Positions 9,056 through 19,227 of a stretch of DNA of 64,000 nucleotides are shown one piece after another. The notes beneath the pieces were generated by a model, which made no database searches, was not told the origin of the DNA, and was given only the letters and a program-made list of their open reading frames with translations. A program made the translations under genes and the position numbers. The stretch is taken from contig JBDHUW010000003.1 in the NCBI GenBank assembly GCA_039809345.1, forward strand, positions 62,001-126,000, given 5' to 3'. The DNA comes from JBDHUW01 sp039809345 (GTDB lineage Bacteria > Patescibacteriota > Gracilibacteria > Absconditabacterales > Absconditicoccaceae). How positions within the stretch are numbered: the stretch's first letter is position 1; every line of letters starts with the position of its first letter.

Positions 9056-9658
9056 TTATCGTTTACTAGAATAGTTTTTTTCGACTTGTTCCCATTTAAT
9101 TACATTCCAAATGTTTTGTAAATATTCAGGTCTGCGATTTTGACATTTAAGGTAGTATGCATGTTCTCGCACATCGATTCAAAGAATTCCTTTTTCTCAG
9201 AGCATGAGAGGATTGTCTTGATTTGCTGTATTTTTAATAATTAGTTCATCGCGATCTTTCACGAGCCATGTCCATCAGCTTCAAAATACTGCAGTAGCAC
9301 TAGCAAGAAATTTTTCTTTGAAAGCTTCTACACTTCAAAACGAAGTTTTGATTACTTTTTCAAACTCTGCTGACATTGGTCTACCTCATGGAGCAAGGAT
9401 ATTCCAAAAATGTGCATGATTCCAGTGTCATCATCAATGATTTCTTACAGCTCATTTAATTTCAGAAGGGAGGATGTCGATTGATTGGAGTAACTCCTCT
9501 ATAGATTTATCTTCCCGATCAGTTCATGTAACAGCACCATTGAGTTTATCAATATAGGTTTGATGGTGTTTCGTGTGATGTATTTCCATCGTTTGTGCAT
9601 CTATGTATGGTTCAAGTGCATCATATGCATAAGTGAGTTGTGGTAGTGTAAACGTCAT
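9056..9658 (-). CDS. sodA: Superoxide dismutase, Fe/Mn family
   Basis: 200 aa. HHTKHHQTYIDKLN near residue 25 holds the first metal His, HWNHAHFWNIL near 75 the second, and DVREHAYYLKCQN near 155 the Asp and third His; GSGWTWLV is the core motif. It converts superoxide to hydrogen peroxide and oxygen. The Trp that normally precedes EHAYY (DVWEHAYY) is Arg here, an unusual change next to the metal. Metal choice cannot be decided. Located between map and miaA on the minus strand. Confidence 0.94.
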
Positions 9659-9694
9659 GTTTCATATAGCTAAAAGGTAAAGAAGGAAGTGGTT

Positions 9695-10471
9695 TTATTG
9701 TACTCATGCAAGAATTTCATATCAATCCTCAGTAATGAGAATAGTATACTCCCATTGTGCTCATAGATCTCATTGGGCAGTATATAAATTTCGGCTATTT
9801 ATTTTCGGTTTTTCAATATATGATGTTGATCCCATAGCTGTGATAGGCTCCAATGCGATAACCATTCATGGTTTCAAGATTATATTACGACCGTCAGGGT
9901 GTCCTCGATTGTGGATATATGGAGGTTCCCGCAATGCAGTTCATACTCCATGTCCAGTTAGATTTTTGATGATAGTGCATCAATGAGATTTTACATATTG
10001 TTCGACAGCATATCAGAAGTCATAGATTGCTCTTCCTGGTCAGATGAACTGTAATCAATTGTCCAATGCTCCTTTGGTAGCTGCAATCAATTTTCTTGCT
10101 TCTTGATTTTTTTTGTCTCCACCTACTATTACTGAAACTGCAGAGTCAGCAATCATTCATTTGTATGTGACTCATGCATCTATCTTCAATAGGTCTCATT
10201 CCTTGAGCACATATGTATCTGGGATTCCATGGACTACACAGTCATCTATTGATAAACAAAGGTTATGTTTATATCCATGATGTCCGATGAATGTTCATTT
10301 TACGTTATGCTTTTTGAGAAACGTAGCAGCAGCTTTTTCGAGATCCAGCAATACTACTCATGGTTCTACCATGTCTTTGAGCATCACAAGCATTTCAGTC
10401 AACAATCTTCATGCTTCACGAATATGATTGATTTGCTCTTTTGTCTTGATAATAATCTTTCAACTAGCCAT
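9695..10471 (-). CDS. map: Methionine aminopeptidase type I
   Basis: 258 aa. Contains the ordered metal ligands of the family: DAGVTYKGMIADSAV (two Asp), NLTGHGVGTALRE (His), IALEPITA (Glu) and WEYTILITEDG (Glu). It removes the initiator Met from nascent proteins. Start ATG gives MASGKIIIKTKEQINHIREAG, which matches the usual N-terminus. Many catalytic-region glycines are TGA (for example LTGHGVGTA has one). First gene of the leftward map-sodA-miaA set. Confidence 0.94.
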
Positions 10472-10569
10472 ATTTTCCAAAAATTTCCATAAAACAGCCT
10501 ACCCCATATCTATCAAAACCCAGTATAAAAGCAAGCTTTTCTCAATCTCTCCAAAAAAGCCCATAAAAT

Positions 10570-10598
10570 TTGACAAAATAGAAAAAATGTGTTATAAT
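10570..10598 (+). promoter_or_regulatory. Consensus sigma-70 promoter
   Basis: TTGACA (10570-10575), 17-base spacer, TATAAT (10593-10598), the clearest promoter in the window. It drives the small membrane protein at 10630. It shares TTGACAAAATAGAAA with the promoter at 15719. Confidence 0.8.
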
Positions 10599-10629
10599 AT
10601 ATACGTATTTATCCTTAAATAAAAAACAG

Positions 10630-10776
10630 ATGGCAAAAAGAATCGCAAGACATGTACACAAAGAAACTCCAAACAAAGATCGTATGGCATTGGTTATACT
10701 ATTCGGAGTGTTTGTGTTCACAGTATTGATGGATCTAGCGGCACACGCCGACAGAGCTCTACAAGCTATGGCATAA
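10630..10776 (+). CDS. Small single-span membrane protein, unknown
   Basis: 48 aa: a basic N-terminus MAKRIARHVHKETPNKDR, one hydrophobic helix MALVILFGVFVFTVLMDLA (about 19-37) and a short outside tail. Family not recognised. It has its own consensus promoter and a terminator directly after, so it is a monocistronic unit, which supports it being real and well expressed. Confidence 0.7.
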   Translation: MAKRIARHVHKETPNKDRMALVILFGVFVFTVLMDLAAHADRALQAMA

Positions 10777-10797
10777 AGAGGATTCATACATAAACTA

Positions 10798-10832
10798 AAT
10801 CTCAGTCGTAGGATTGAGATTTTTTTTATTTT
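10798..10832 (+). terminator. Intrinsic terminator
   Basis: AATCTCA (10798-10804) pairs with TGAGATT (10815-10821), 10-base loop, followed by a run of T. It ends the small membrane protein unit and separates it from the next gene. Confidence 0.75.
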
Positions 10833-10855
10833 TCGATTACTTGGCTACTTATCGG

Positions 10856-10883
10856 TTGCATTGACATTTGCATTTTTTATAAT
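10856..10883 (+). promoter_or_regulatory. Candidate promoter for the secreted beta-barrel candidate
   Basis: TTGCAT (10856-10861), 16 bases, TATAAT (10878-10883). A better -35 hexamer, TTGACA at 10861-10866, is only 11 bases away and cannot pair with this -10. GGAGGT at 10884-10889 would be transcribed only if initiation is upstream of it, and it is 14 bases from the ATG. Confidence 0.45.
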
Positions 10884-10903
10884 GGAGGTCTAAAACACAA
10901 TCA

Positions 10904-11437
10904 ATGAAAAAAACAATAGTTTTCTGTGCTATTTTGGCTGTAATACAAGCTGAGGCACAAAAAGTCCCTCTACAATATGGTGGAGAGATTGAAATAATGG
11001 CGATTACCGGCGCAAAAGTCCTTTTTGGAGGGTCCTTTGCTGGTAGTTACTCTCTTCCCAAAAAAGGAGTATCTGACTCCTATGCAGGGGGTACTGAGGC
11101 TTTTATTGGCCCTAATATTTCAGGAGATATTATCCTTCTTTTCGGAGGTGGGTTAGAGTACAACTTTAAATATGCTCGTGAAAGACCTTACGGGCTGATT
11201 CGGGTAGTACTACCTAATGTCTCTCTCTACGGGCAGTATCGCCTGTCACAAAAAAATGGATACCAAAGTGACTTTGCTCTGGGGGGTACATTCCATCCTG
11301 GTGCTGGAATTTTCGGAATAGGAGTTCGCTATTGTGCAGATTATGATAGCAAAAGTCTTGATCTAAAGTTAAGCTTCCGATTTGTCGGAGCTAACACAAA
11401 CCAGCGTATCACCAAATCCTTTTGTGGAGGAAGGTAA
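10904..11437 (+). CDS. Secreted beta-barrel-like protein, likely foreign origin
   Basis: 177 aa. A Sec signal peptide (MKKTIVFCAILAVIQAEAQ, cut near AEA-Q) is followed by alternating hydrophobic/polar strands broken by Gly turns (LQYGGEIEIMA, GDIILLFGGGLEYNFKY, YGLIRVVLPNVSLYGQYRL, FGIGVRY, LDLKLSFRFVG), the pattern of a small outer-membrane-type barrel. Family not recognised. All 26 glycines use GGN and none uses TGA, unlike every neighbour; base composition is also visibly richer in G+C. It has its own promoter and terminator. I infer recent transfer from a standard-code organism, possibly a Gram-negative host; the AQK-type cleavage site is common in Bacteroidota. Confidence 0.7.
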   Translation: MKKTIVFCAILAVIQAEAQKVPLQYGGEIEIMAITGAKVLFGGSFAGSYSLPKKGVSDSYAGGTEAFIGPNISGDIILLFGGGLEYNFKYARERPYGLIRVVLPNVSLYGQYRLSQKNGYQSDFALGGTFHPGAGIFGIGVRYCADYDSKSLDLKLSFRFVGANTNQRITKSFCGGR

Positions 11438-11447
11438 TCCCATATCT

Positions 11448-12278
11448 CTACTCATCATCATCTTCATAATCAGGGCCGGCTTCCGTGTCCTGATTTTTTT
11501 TATATGTACTTTCTTCGAGTTCTTTAATTTGGTCTCTGATACCTGCTGCTCTTTCAAATTCTCGTTTAGCAATTGCTTCATCAAGTTGAGCTTTGAGGTC
11601 AATCATGATAATTTCCTTTTCTCTCTTAGTAAGTCTCTTGAGTCTTTTTACTTTTCCACGTGTGAGAAGTTGGAAGTTCTGTCATAGGTCTTCATCAGTT
11701 TTTACGACATCAAGACTCTTTATGTTTGAAATTGCTACCGAAGGAGTGATTCCATTTCTTTGATTGAAATCCATTTGTACTGATCTTCTGCGATATGTTT
11801 CCCATAGGGCTTTCACCATTGATTCAGTCCACTGGTCGGCATAGAGAATTACCTCACTGTCTGGGTTTCTGGCAGCACGTCAAATGATTTGAATTAGCGA
11901 TGTGGTAGAACGAAGGAATCATTCTTTGTCTGCATCCAATATTGTTATCAATGAAACTTCAGGGAGGTCTATCCCCTCTCTCAAGAGATTGATTCAGACC
12001 AATACATCTATTACGCCCGAACGGAGCTTATTGATAATTTCCCAGCGGTCGATAGTGGATACTTCACTATGAAGATAATAGGTTTTGTATCACTTGCCGA
12101 GCAAAAATGATGAAATTTCTTCAGCAGACTTTTTTGTGAGTGTCAGAATAAGAACTTTTCATTTTTTTGCAATATGCTCATCTAGCTTACTGTACAAGTG
12201 ATCAAGAAATGCTGGCAATGGTTTTGCTTTTTGTATACGTCATACCTGTAAATAATCTGCTAGATTTGCTAAGTGCAT
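11448..12278 (-). CDS. uvrB: UvrB C-terminal half (truncated excinuclease subunit)
   Basis: 276 aa, against about 660 for UvrB. It contains helicase lobe 2: VLILTLTKKSAEEISSFL, YYLHSEVSTIDRWEIINKLR, DVLVGINLLREGIDLPEVSL, ILDADKEGFLRS and IIGRAARNPDSEVILYAD, then the linker NQRNGITPSVA and a C-terminal UVR motif (LKAQLDEAIAKREFERAAGIRDQI, about 232-255) that binds UvrC. The N-terminal ATPase lobe with the P-loop and the DNA-damage hairpin is absent; upstream is an unrelated small gene whose TAA overlaps this ATG, then valS. So it cannot be a normal UvrB. Either a remnant or a separate UvrC/UvrA-binding half protein. Confidence 0.85.
11468..11501 (+). terminator. Intrinsic terminator inside the 3' end of uvrB
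   Basis: AATCAGG (11468-11474) pairs with CCTGATT (11489-11495), then a run of eight T. On the plus strand it ends the secreted beta-barrel gene. The same bases encode the last codons of the opposite-strand uvrB fragment. Confidence 0.7.
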
Positions 12279-12550
12279 TAATAATTTTTAAGATTTCAAC
12301 TATCTGTTCATGATAGATTCTTTTTCAGTGAGATTGCATCTCACGAGATCACTTGTGCTAAGGATTGTCAAGTATTGATTATGCTCCCTGATAGTCATAC
12401 ATGATCTATTACCTTTCTTGCTACGAGTAAGTTTGAGGTTGCCGTTGCATCTATGGTAGCTTCTACCCCAGTCAGCACCTGATCTGCTGCATAATACACT
12501 ATTCAAAATATAGTACATATGACTATCCGTGATCCTATTGATTTCTGCAT
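12278..12550 (-). CDS. Small membrane or secreted protein, unknown
   Basis: 90 aa when TGA is Gly. MQKSIGSRIVICTIFGIVYYAADQ starts with a hydrophobic helix (about 8-21), then a Thr/Ala/Ser/Gly-rich tail ending SGNLKNY. Several glycines are TGA, its stop overlaps the uvrB start by one base (TAATG) and it begins 18 bases after valS. These points favour it over an 87-codon TGA-free frame (12300-12563) on the same strand, whose product looks random. Family not recognised. Confidence 0.55.
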
Positions 12551-12568
12551 GATTAGATTTCATATAAA

Positions 12569-15500
12569 TTACATGTCCATTCTTAATTTTGCTATATCCA
12601 ACTTTATTTTTGTGATTTTCTGTTTTACTTCATCAAGTTTTGCTTGTTTCTCTTCTATGATCTTAGGAGATGCATTCGATGCAAATGAAGCATTGCTAAG
12701 CATAGTTCTGAGTCATTGCATAAAGTTTTCTTCCTCCACGAGTTGTTTCTCCAATTGTGCAAGCAAGTCTTTTTTGTTCACTTCTCTATGTGCTTTTAGA
12801 CCTATCTTCATGTCAACTACCATTTGTGTTACATAATCCTCTGGGATGTCATTGTCATCTCTATGATAGATTATGCTCTCTGCTTGTACTAAATCCTTCA
12901 CAAGATGCTCATAATCCTTCACGAAATTATTGAAACTCACATTTGATTGGATTGCGATATGTGCCTTTTCGTGAGGTCTAACTTTCTGTTCAGCACGAAG
13001 ATTTCTCCATCCAGTAATCATATCCATCAAAATCGCAATTTTATAATCCTTAGGGATATTTTGCATTGCTACTGGCCAGTCACTTACAACCAGATTCCCT
13101 TCAAAACCTATCAAGTGCCAAATCTTTTCAGTCACAAATGGCATAAACGGATGCAATAATTGCAACTGTACTCAAAGAGCGTACAACAATACCTTGTCAG
13201 TATAAGCGGACTTTTCACGCTTAGCTATCTCAATATACCAATCACAGAAATCTCCATATATGCATTGTACTACCTGATGTCAGTATTCTCAGAGTTGGAA
13301 TTGTCAAAACGCCCTTTCCGACTCTCCAACTACGTATGATATTTTTTGTAGTATCCACTGATCAAAGTGATTTAGCTTATCAATATTTAGCATGATATCA
13401 TCTGATAGGCTAGTAATATCCAATGATATATCACCTATCCCCTCTTCTCAAAATACTTTCATGGTGATGAATCTAGCTGCATTCCATAATTTATTTGCGA
13501 ATCTGAAATAATACTCTGTTTTGGTTTCAGAAAAGTTTACCTCATTACCAGGAGTAGATCCAATCACAAGTGAACATCTCAGTGCGTCTGCTCAGTATTT
13601 TTCTATAACAGTGATGGGATCTATTATGTTCCCTAAAGATTTTGACATTTTTCTTCCCTTTTCATCTCTTACGAGTCAGTGAAAGTATACGTTTTTGAAT
13701 GGCATGCTGTCCATATTTACAGCTCCCATCATCATCATCCTCGCTACCCAAGGGAACAATATATCATATCATGTTTCTAGCAGGTCATTTGGATAGTATT
13801 TATCAAGATCTTCTGTTTTATCAGGCCATCATAGCGTTGAGAAAGGCCACAATCCAGATGAAAATCGAGTATCAAGCACGTCTTCTTCCTGTTTTAATCC
13901 CACATCTTCTCCTCATGCCAATAGATCAATTGCAAAGTGGTATTGATCACGACTTTTTTCTATCAGGTGACTCTTCTCAAGAAGATCTACAAATACTGCA
14001 AAGTCGTTGTTTGCTGTGTTGAATAGTGCTTTGATTTCTTCTACTTCAGACAATAATCCTGTATCATTTGCAAATTTTATACTGTAGACATCACAATAGG
14101 CGTCAACTACACGTCACACACGATCTACAATACTTTCCTTTGATAAAAGGTCTATGAGTTGTTCTAGTGAAAACGTCTGAGGTAAACGAGAATCTGCGAT
14201 AAGATTAAAAATCATCAAACTCAACAATGTGTTTTTCTTTTCTTTCTTGTTTTTCACAGCATAATCTACGATGCTATCTTCATCAAATACGAATGACTTT
14301 CCACTTAATGATTTCCAAACAGGGATGCGATGTCATCGCCATAGTTGACGAGATATACATCGAGGTTGCACATTGTCTAATCGCTGATGAAATTCGTGAT
14401 TGAATCTTTCAGGGTAAATCTGTACTTCACCTGAATCTACAGCTTCTAGTGTCTTTTTTGCAGGTTCAGTGACATCTACAAACCATTGTCTAGAAAGCAA
14501 TGGTTGGATACGAGTTTTTGATCTATCACAAAATGGTACTTTGTGGATATGTTTCTCAATTTTCTCGACATTTCATATTTCCTCTAATTCAATTAATATC
14601 CCTTCATAGGCATCTTGTATGCTTCTTCATTCATAATTTGGTCATGCATGTTTCGTAAATATTCACTTTTTATCTATTGCAAAGACGTCCATAGGTAGAT
14701 TGTTCCTCTGTGCTATTTCAAAGTCTATTGGATCATGAGTTGGGGTAATTTTCAACGCTCATGTGCCAAATGTCATATCTACAGCTGGATCTGTGATGAC
14801 TGGTATTGCTCTATTGATGATAGGGATGAGTACTTTTTTCCCAACGAGTTTCTTGTATCTTTTGTCATGAGGGCTTACTGCAACTGCTACGTCTGCAAAT
14901 ATAGTTTCGGGACGAGTTGTAGCTATAGTAATTGAATCTCATTTCCCTTCAAGAAAATATTTGAGATAATATAGTTTCCCCTCTTCCTCATTGTATACTA
15001 CTTCCACATCTGACACCACACTTTGTGTACCTACTGACCAGTTTACTATACGTGTTCATTCATAAATTTTTCATTGGTTATAAAGATTAGAAAATGCCTT
15101 TCTAACTGCACGAGATAGTTTCTCAGAGAGGGTAAATTCTTCTCTAGTACAATCAAGAGAGGCTCACATACTTTTTGTTTGTCAGATTATCGTATTTCTC
15201 GATTTGATTGATCGATCCCAAACCTCACGAACAAAAGCGTCACGTCACATTTTTTCTCTATCTTTTCCCTCTTTACGAAGTTTGTCTTCTACTTTTACTT
15301 GCGTAGCAATTCCAGCATGATCTGTGGCTGGTAGCCACAATGCGTCTTTCCCCTGCATACGTTGATATCTAGTGATGGCATCTTGAATAGAGATCATCAA
15401 CCCATGTCCAACATGTAATACTCATGTCACATTCGGTGGTGGAAGCGTCATCATAAACCTTTCTGGTGTATTATTTTCTCATTTTTTAATCTTCTTAGTG

Positions 15501-15622
15501 GCTTTTTTGGTGTCCCCTTTTTGAAGCTCGCTTTGAGGTTGGAAACATTGTTCTTTTTCCCACAGTTTATATATTTCTTTTTCAATAGCTACGTCGTACT
15601 TTTTTGGAAATTCTTGCTTCAT
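12569..15622 (-). CDS. valS: Valyl-tRNA synthetase
   Basis: 1017 aa, a full-length class I synthetase. HIGH motif as PPPNVTGVLHVGHGLM near residue 60, the WLPATDHAGIATQ motif specific to ValRS, an editing domain in the middle, KMSKSLGNIIDP, and a C-terminal helical arm ending in a coiled coil (EEKQAKLDEVKQKITKIKLD). It charges tRNA-Val and edits Thr. Start ATG at 15622 gives MKQEFPKKYDVAIEKEIYKLW. First gene of a leftward unit valS - small protein - uvrB fragment. Confidence 0.96.
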
Positions 15623-15718
15623 GTGTAACAAGGCAGATTAGTGTATAAAACCATACTGTAGTACTGATATTGCCCATATTTGCAAGTTAAAAACCAGCTT
15701 AAACTGGGAATCTATTTT

Positions 15719-15746
15719 TTGACAAAATAGAAATTGCCAGTATACT
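15719..15746 (+). promoter_or_regulatory. Sigma-70 promoter
   Basis: TTGACA (15719-15724), 16 bases, TATACT (15741-15746), about 30 bases before the ATG of the uridine kinase-like gene. A weak CCAG/CTGG hairpin (around 15695-15708) just upstream is too short to call. Confidence 0.7.
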
Positions 15747-15776
15747 AGAAATGTTCTACTTTGTAACTTTCCAACG

Positions 15777-16799
15777 ATGGCTCAATATGTATTTGCAGAA
15801 TTACATCACGCAGTAAATCAGATCAATGAATCAGGTAAGAAACTATTGTATGTAGCTGGAGCATCAGCTTCAGGGAAAACATACATTGCAGAGGAAATTG
15901 CAAAAAGTCTAGAATCAATGGGGAAAAAAGTCCTTACTATCTCATCAGACAATTATTATATGTCTGATACTGGTATCAAATCAGTGATATACTGAACTTA
16001 TGACCATCCTGGTTTGATTGATTATACACTATTAGCACAAAATATTGAAGAATATATGACGAAAGGATCATTTCAACTGCCTACATACTCATTTGCGGAG
16101 AGTAGAAGAACGTGATTCAAACAAATTGACACACCTGCAGATGTGGTTATTGTCGAGGGATTATACACTATTTCCCAACTTCCAACAACATTTGACCCAC
16201 TCAAGATTTACATCCATGCATCAGAAGAAGACCTGATTGTGAGAAGACTCTTGAGAGATCCAGCCAGAGTTTGAGAGCCATTGCACATGGTAGTAGCTGC
16301 ACTCAACAATGTTTTCCCAATGTGGCATCTCTATGGTTCTACACAAGCTGAAGATTATGATATCAAGATTGTAAACGACTATGATCTGTTGGAAAAAGAT
16401 GGCAAACAAATGTATCATGAACCATTAAATGGAACATCTCTTGATGGGAAAAAAGAGTACAACAATGAGAATATTATTGAGTATACATACAATGATTCAA
16501 CGTCAGATTCGTTGGGCAAGCTTTTGATCACTGAGCACTATGAAAGCAATTACTTGAAATCTGTTTGAGTATCAAAGATTCAATCAACTGAATATGGGAA
16601 ACCTGAAACGAGAAAGCATATATCAATGCGTATCTACAAACCTTGAGTACTAACACAAATTCACAATCTCATTCAAAATGCGTGACTCACATATGAATGA
16701 CACACGACCTTTTCTCAAAAGACCTATATAGATGATGCTGATAAACTGTATATAGTCGAAGATAGGTGGAATTGAAGGTTTATAAGATATGAGGTATAA
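15777..16799 (+). CDS. Uridine kinase-like P-loop protein with C-terminal extension
   Basis: 340 aa; uridine kinases are about 210. P-loop GASASGKT (about 29-36), SSDNYYMSDTG (the DxxY substrate strand), YDHPGLIDYTLL (the D-H-P-x-x-x-D motif of the URK/PRK family), PTYSF and IVEGLYTI. This is the uridine kinase / phosphoribulokinase fold, which phosphorylates nucleosides or sugars with ATP. Residues about 215-340 are an added domain with beta-rich pattern; in some eukaryotes a uridine kinase-like domain is joined to a CYTH domain, and this could be similar, but no EXEXK motif is seen. Own promoter and terminator. Confidence 0.75.
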
Positions 16800-16800
16800 A

Positions 16801-16832
16801 AAGTAAGAGCAATCTTGATAGCTCTTTTTATA
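16801..16832 (+). terminator. Intrinsic terminator (bidirectional)
   Basis: AGAGC (16806-16810) pairs with GCTCT (16821-16825), T-rich after it on plus and A/T-rich on the other side. It lies between two convergent genes and covers the last bases of the leftward one. Confidence 0.6.
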
Positions 16833-17244
16833 TTTTATCTAAAAAGATCTTCGTAGCATCCACCACATGCCTGAACCTATCACCATGAAGTTGTACTCCC
16901 CCGAAATATCTTGTCACCACCACTATTCCATTTGCTACATTCTTTCTTTGTAGCTGAGTCAAAATGCATTGTCATGCTCACGATTCTCAGTCATCATTTT
17001 TTCATTCTATGATTGTTCATTCAGGGGTGATAATTCTGTAAGCATAGATGTTGTGTGTTGCTTTGAGAAAGTATTTATCTGATAGATACTTTTTTAACCA
17101 AAGTTTAATATCATCTTTTTGGCTAATTTTTCATCCTGAAACGGTATATTTAGATCACCTATCAACGATTACATTAGAAAATCATTTGTGCTCAAATGAG
17201 AAATAGAATGGGTCTAATCAAGGGAAAAGAGTTGATGAATACAT
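16828..17244 (-). CDS. IMPACT / YigZ-family protein (UPF0029 N-terminal domain)
   Basis: 138 aa. HNIYAYRI, the NDDGESGAGQCIL segment and GIVVVTRYFGGVQLHGDRFRHVV match the conserved core of the IMPACT family (normally NDDGEPSGTAG and VTRYFGGI(K/L)LG). The C-terminal ferredoxin-like half of YigZ is missing, as in several short members. Members bind translation machinery or regulate stress kinases in eukaryotes; the bacterial role is not settled. The gene is divergent from the ABC-F gene and convergent with the kinase. Confidence 0.8.
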
Positions 17245-17258
17245 GTATATGCTATAAT
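17232..17258 (+). promoter_or_regulatory. Candidate promoter for the ABC-F gene
   Basis: TTGATG (17232-17237), 15 bases, TATAAT (17253-17258). It overlaps the start codon of the divergent IMPACT gene. The leader that follows holds CACCT (17293-17297) pairing with AGGTG (17307-17311), a small hairpin that would cover the GAGGTGG stretch. Confidence 0.45.
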
Positions 17259-17331
17259 TATTTAGCACACTCTCTCAAGAGATTGTTGTAAACACCTTGA
17301 TACTTGAGGTGGAAGCTATATACTGTATGAT

Positions 17332-19224
17332 ATGCAATATCTCCATGTAAAAAATATTCACAAAACATTCACTACGAAACCACTTTTAGAAGGAGTTGAT
17401 TTTATCATTTCAAAGTGACAAAAAGTCTGATTGGTAGCACAAAATTGAGCATGAAAATCGACATTGCTAAAGATTATAATGTGACAAATAGAGCCTACTG
17501 AATGAGAAGTACATATATACAAGAATATCCGTGTATGATTCTTGTCTCAAAATTTTATTGTTGATCCTGATACAAATGTTTTGGATGCATTGTTTCGTCA
17601 CGATCATACTTTGTGACAACTGATCAGAAAATATGAACAGATGATGCTTGACCCATCCGCTGATAGCGATGATTTGCAGAAAATATTAAGCGAAATTGAA
17701 GATGCCAATGCCTGGGAGTATGAAGTGCAGGTGAAAACAATTATTTCAAAGTTGCAGCTCACTCATCTTCTTACTCAGAATGTTGGATCATTGTCATGAT
17801 GAGAAGCGAAGCGTGTAGCACTTGCCAAGGCATTGCTGGATGAACCAGATTTTCTTGTTTTAGATGAGCCAACGAACCATCTTGATTTAGATATGATTGA
17901 ATGGCTGGAAAGATATCTATCTCAGTCAAGTCTCACGCTACTGATGGTAACTCATGACAGATATTTCCTTGATGGAATATGTAGTGATATCATAGAATTA
18001 GCAAGAGGGAAGATATATCATTATCCTGGTAATTATGAGTTATATCTAGAAAAGAAGGCAGAGCGTGAGGAACTTGAGCAAAGAGCATTACACCATCTCA
18101 AACAAGTATGGAGAAAAGAACTAGCATGGGTTCGTAAAGCTCCTAGAGGAAGATGAACCAAGTCTGTAAGCAGAGAAAAGAAGTTTGACGTAATTGATGA
18201 ATCGTATTTTGATACTAAGACCATACTGCAACAGTCTGCAAAAAAACTAACTCTTTCTGTAGAAAAGCGTAAATTGTGAGCAAAGATTATCAAGATTCAT
18301 CATCTCAAAAAGAAATTTGGAGACAAGGTTATTCTTGAAGACTTTTCACATGATTTCAAAGAGTGAGAACGCATAGGTATCATATGAAAAAACTGAGTAG
18401 GAAAATCTACTTTTGTGCATATATTGACTTGAGATGAGCAACCTGATAGTGGGGATATAGCAGTAGGTGAAAAAGTAGTCATGGGGCATTATCAGCAAAA
18501 AGATATAGCGTTCAATACCGACAAGAAAGTCATTGATATAGTAAGAGATATTGCTCCAAGTATTCAAGTTGGGAAAACTAAGTTATCCGCTGCTCAGCTC
18601 CTTGAAAGATTTCTTTTCCCCCCACAGATGCAACAGCAGTCAGCATATATGCTGAGTTGATGAGAGAAAAGACGTCTTCATCTGCTTACAGTGTTGGTAC
18701 AAAATCCTAACTTTCTCATTCTCGATGAGCCAACAAATGATTTAGATCTGGTGACATTAGCAATCTTGGAAGAGTTTCTATTGGAATATAGTTGATGTCT
18801 TTTGGTGATCTCACATGATAGATATTTTATGGATAAGATAGTAGACCATATATTTGCATTTACATGAGAGGGAAAGGTAGTTGATTTCCGAGGAAGTTAT
18901 ACTGACTACACTCACCACTCCAATCAATTATCTCTATGAATCAAAAAACAAGAAAAAATTGAGAAACAAAAGAGCAAAAATAACATAGAAATTGCAGGTC
19001 CTATGCTGAAAAAGAAACTCACATTCCAAGAGAAGCATGAATTTGAACAACTTTGAAAAGAGATTGCTATACTAGAAAAAAGGGTTGATGAAATTAATTT
19101 CATATTTCAGCACCAAACAGTTTGACTAGAGGACATGAAAAAGCTTTGAAAAGAGATGGATACGCTAGTAAACACTCTGGGAGAAAAAGAAACCAGATGG
19201 TTGGAACTCTGTGAAAGAGAGTAA
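17332..19224 (+). CDS. ABC-F ATPase, Uup type
   Basis: 630 aa with two ABC domains and no membrane part. Domain 1: Walker A GAGKST, signature SLSGGEAKRVALA, Walker B FLVLDEPTNHLD. A charged linker (YLEKKAEREELEQRA and onwards) follows. Domain 2: Walker A GKNGVGKST, signature MLSGGEKRRL, Walker B FLILDEPTNDLD. The C-terminal 80 residues are a Lys/Glu coiled coil as in Uup. ABC-F proteins bind the ribosomal E site and rescue stalled translation, some giving antibiotic resistance. Several signature glycines are TGA (S-G-G in domain 1 has both as TGA). It converges with the HAD-like gene, 3 bases apart. Confidence 0.9.
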
Positions 19225-19227
19225 GAT

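Noticed and set aside
10861..10883. TTGACA with TATAAT as a strong promoter of the beta-barrel gene
   Set aside because: Spacing is only 11 bases; a weaker TTGCAT with 16-base spacing was reported instead.
12300..12563. 87-codon minus-strand frame free of TGA
   Set aside because: Its product looks like out-of-frame peptide. The overlapping frame 12278-12550 has TGA glycines, a TM helix and a coupled stop/start, so that one was kept.
17281..17331. Leader peptide / ribosome-stalling attenuator for the ABC-F gene
   Set aside because: There is a small hairpin but no convincing short reading frame or terminator/antiterminator pair.
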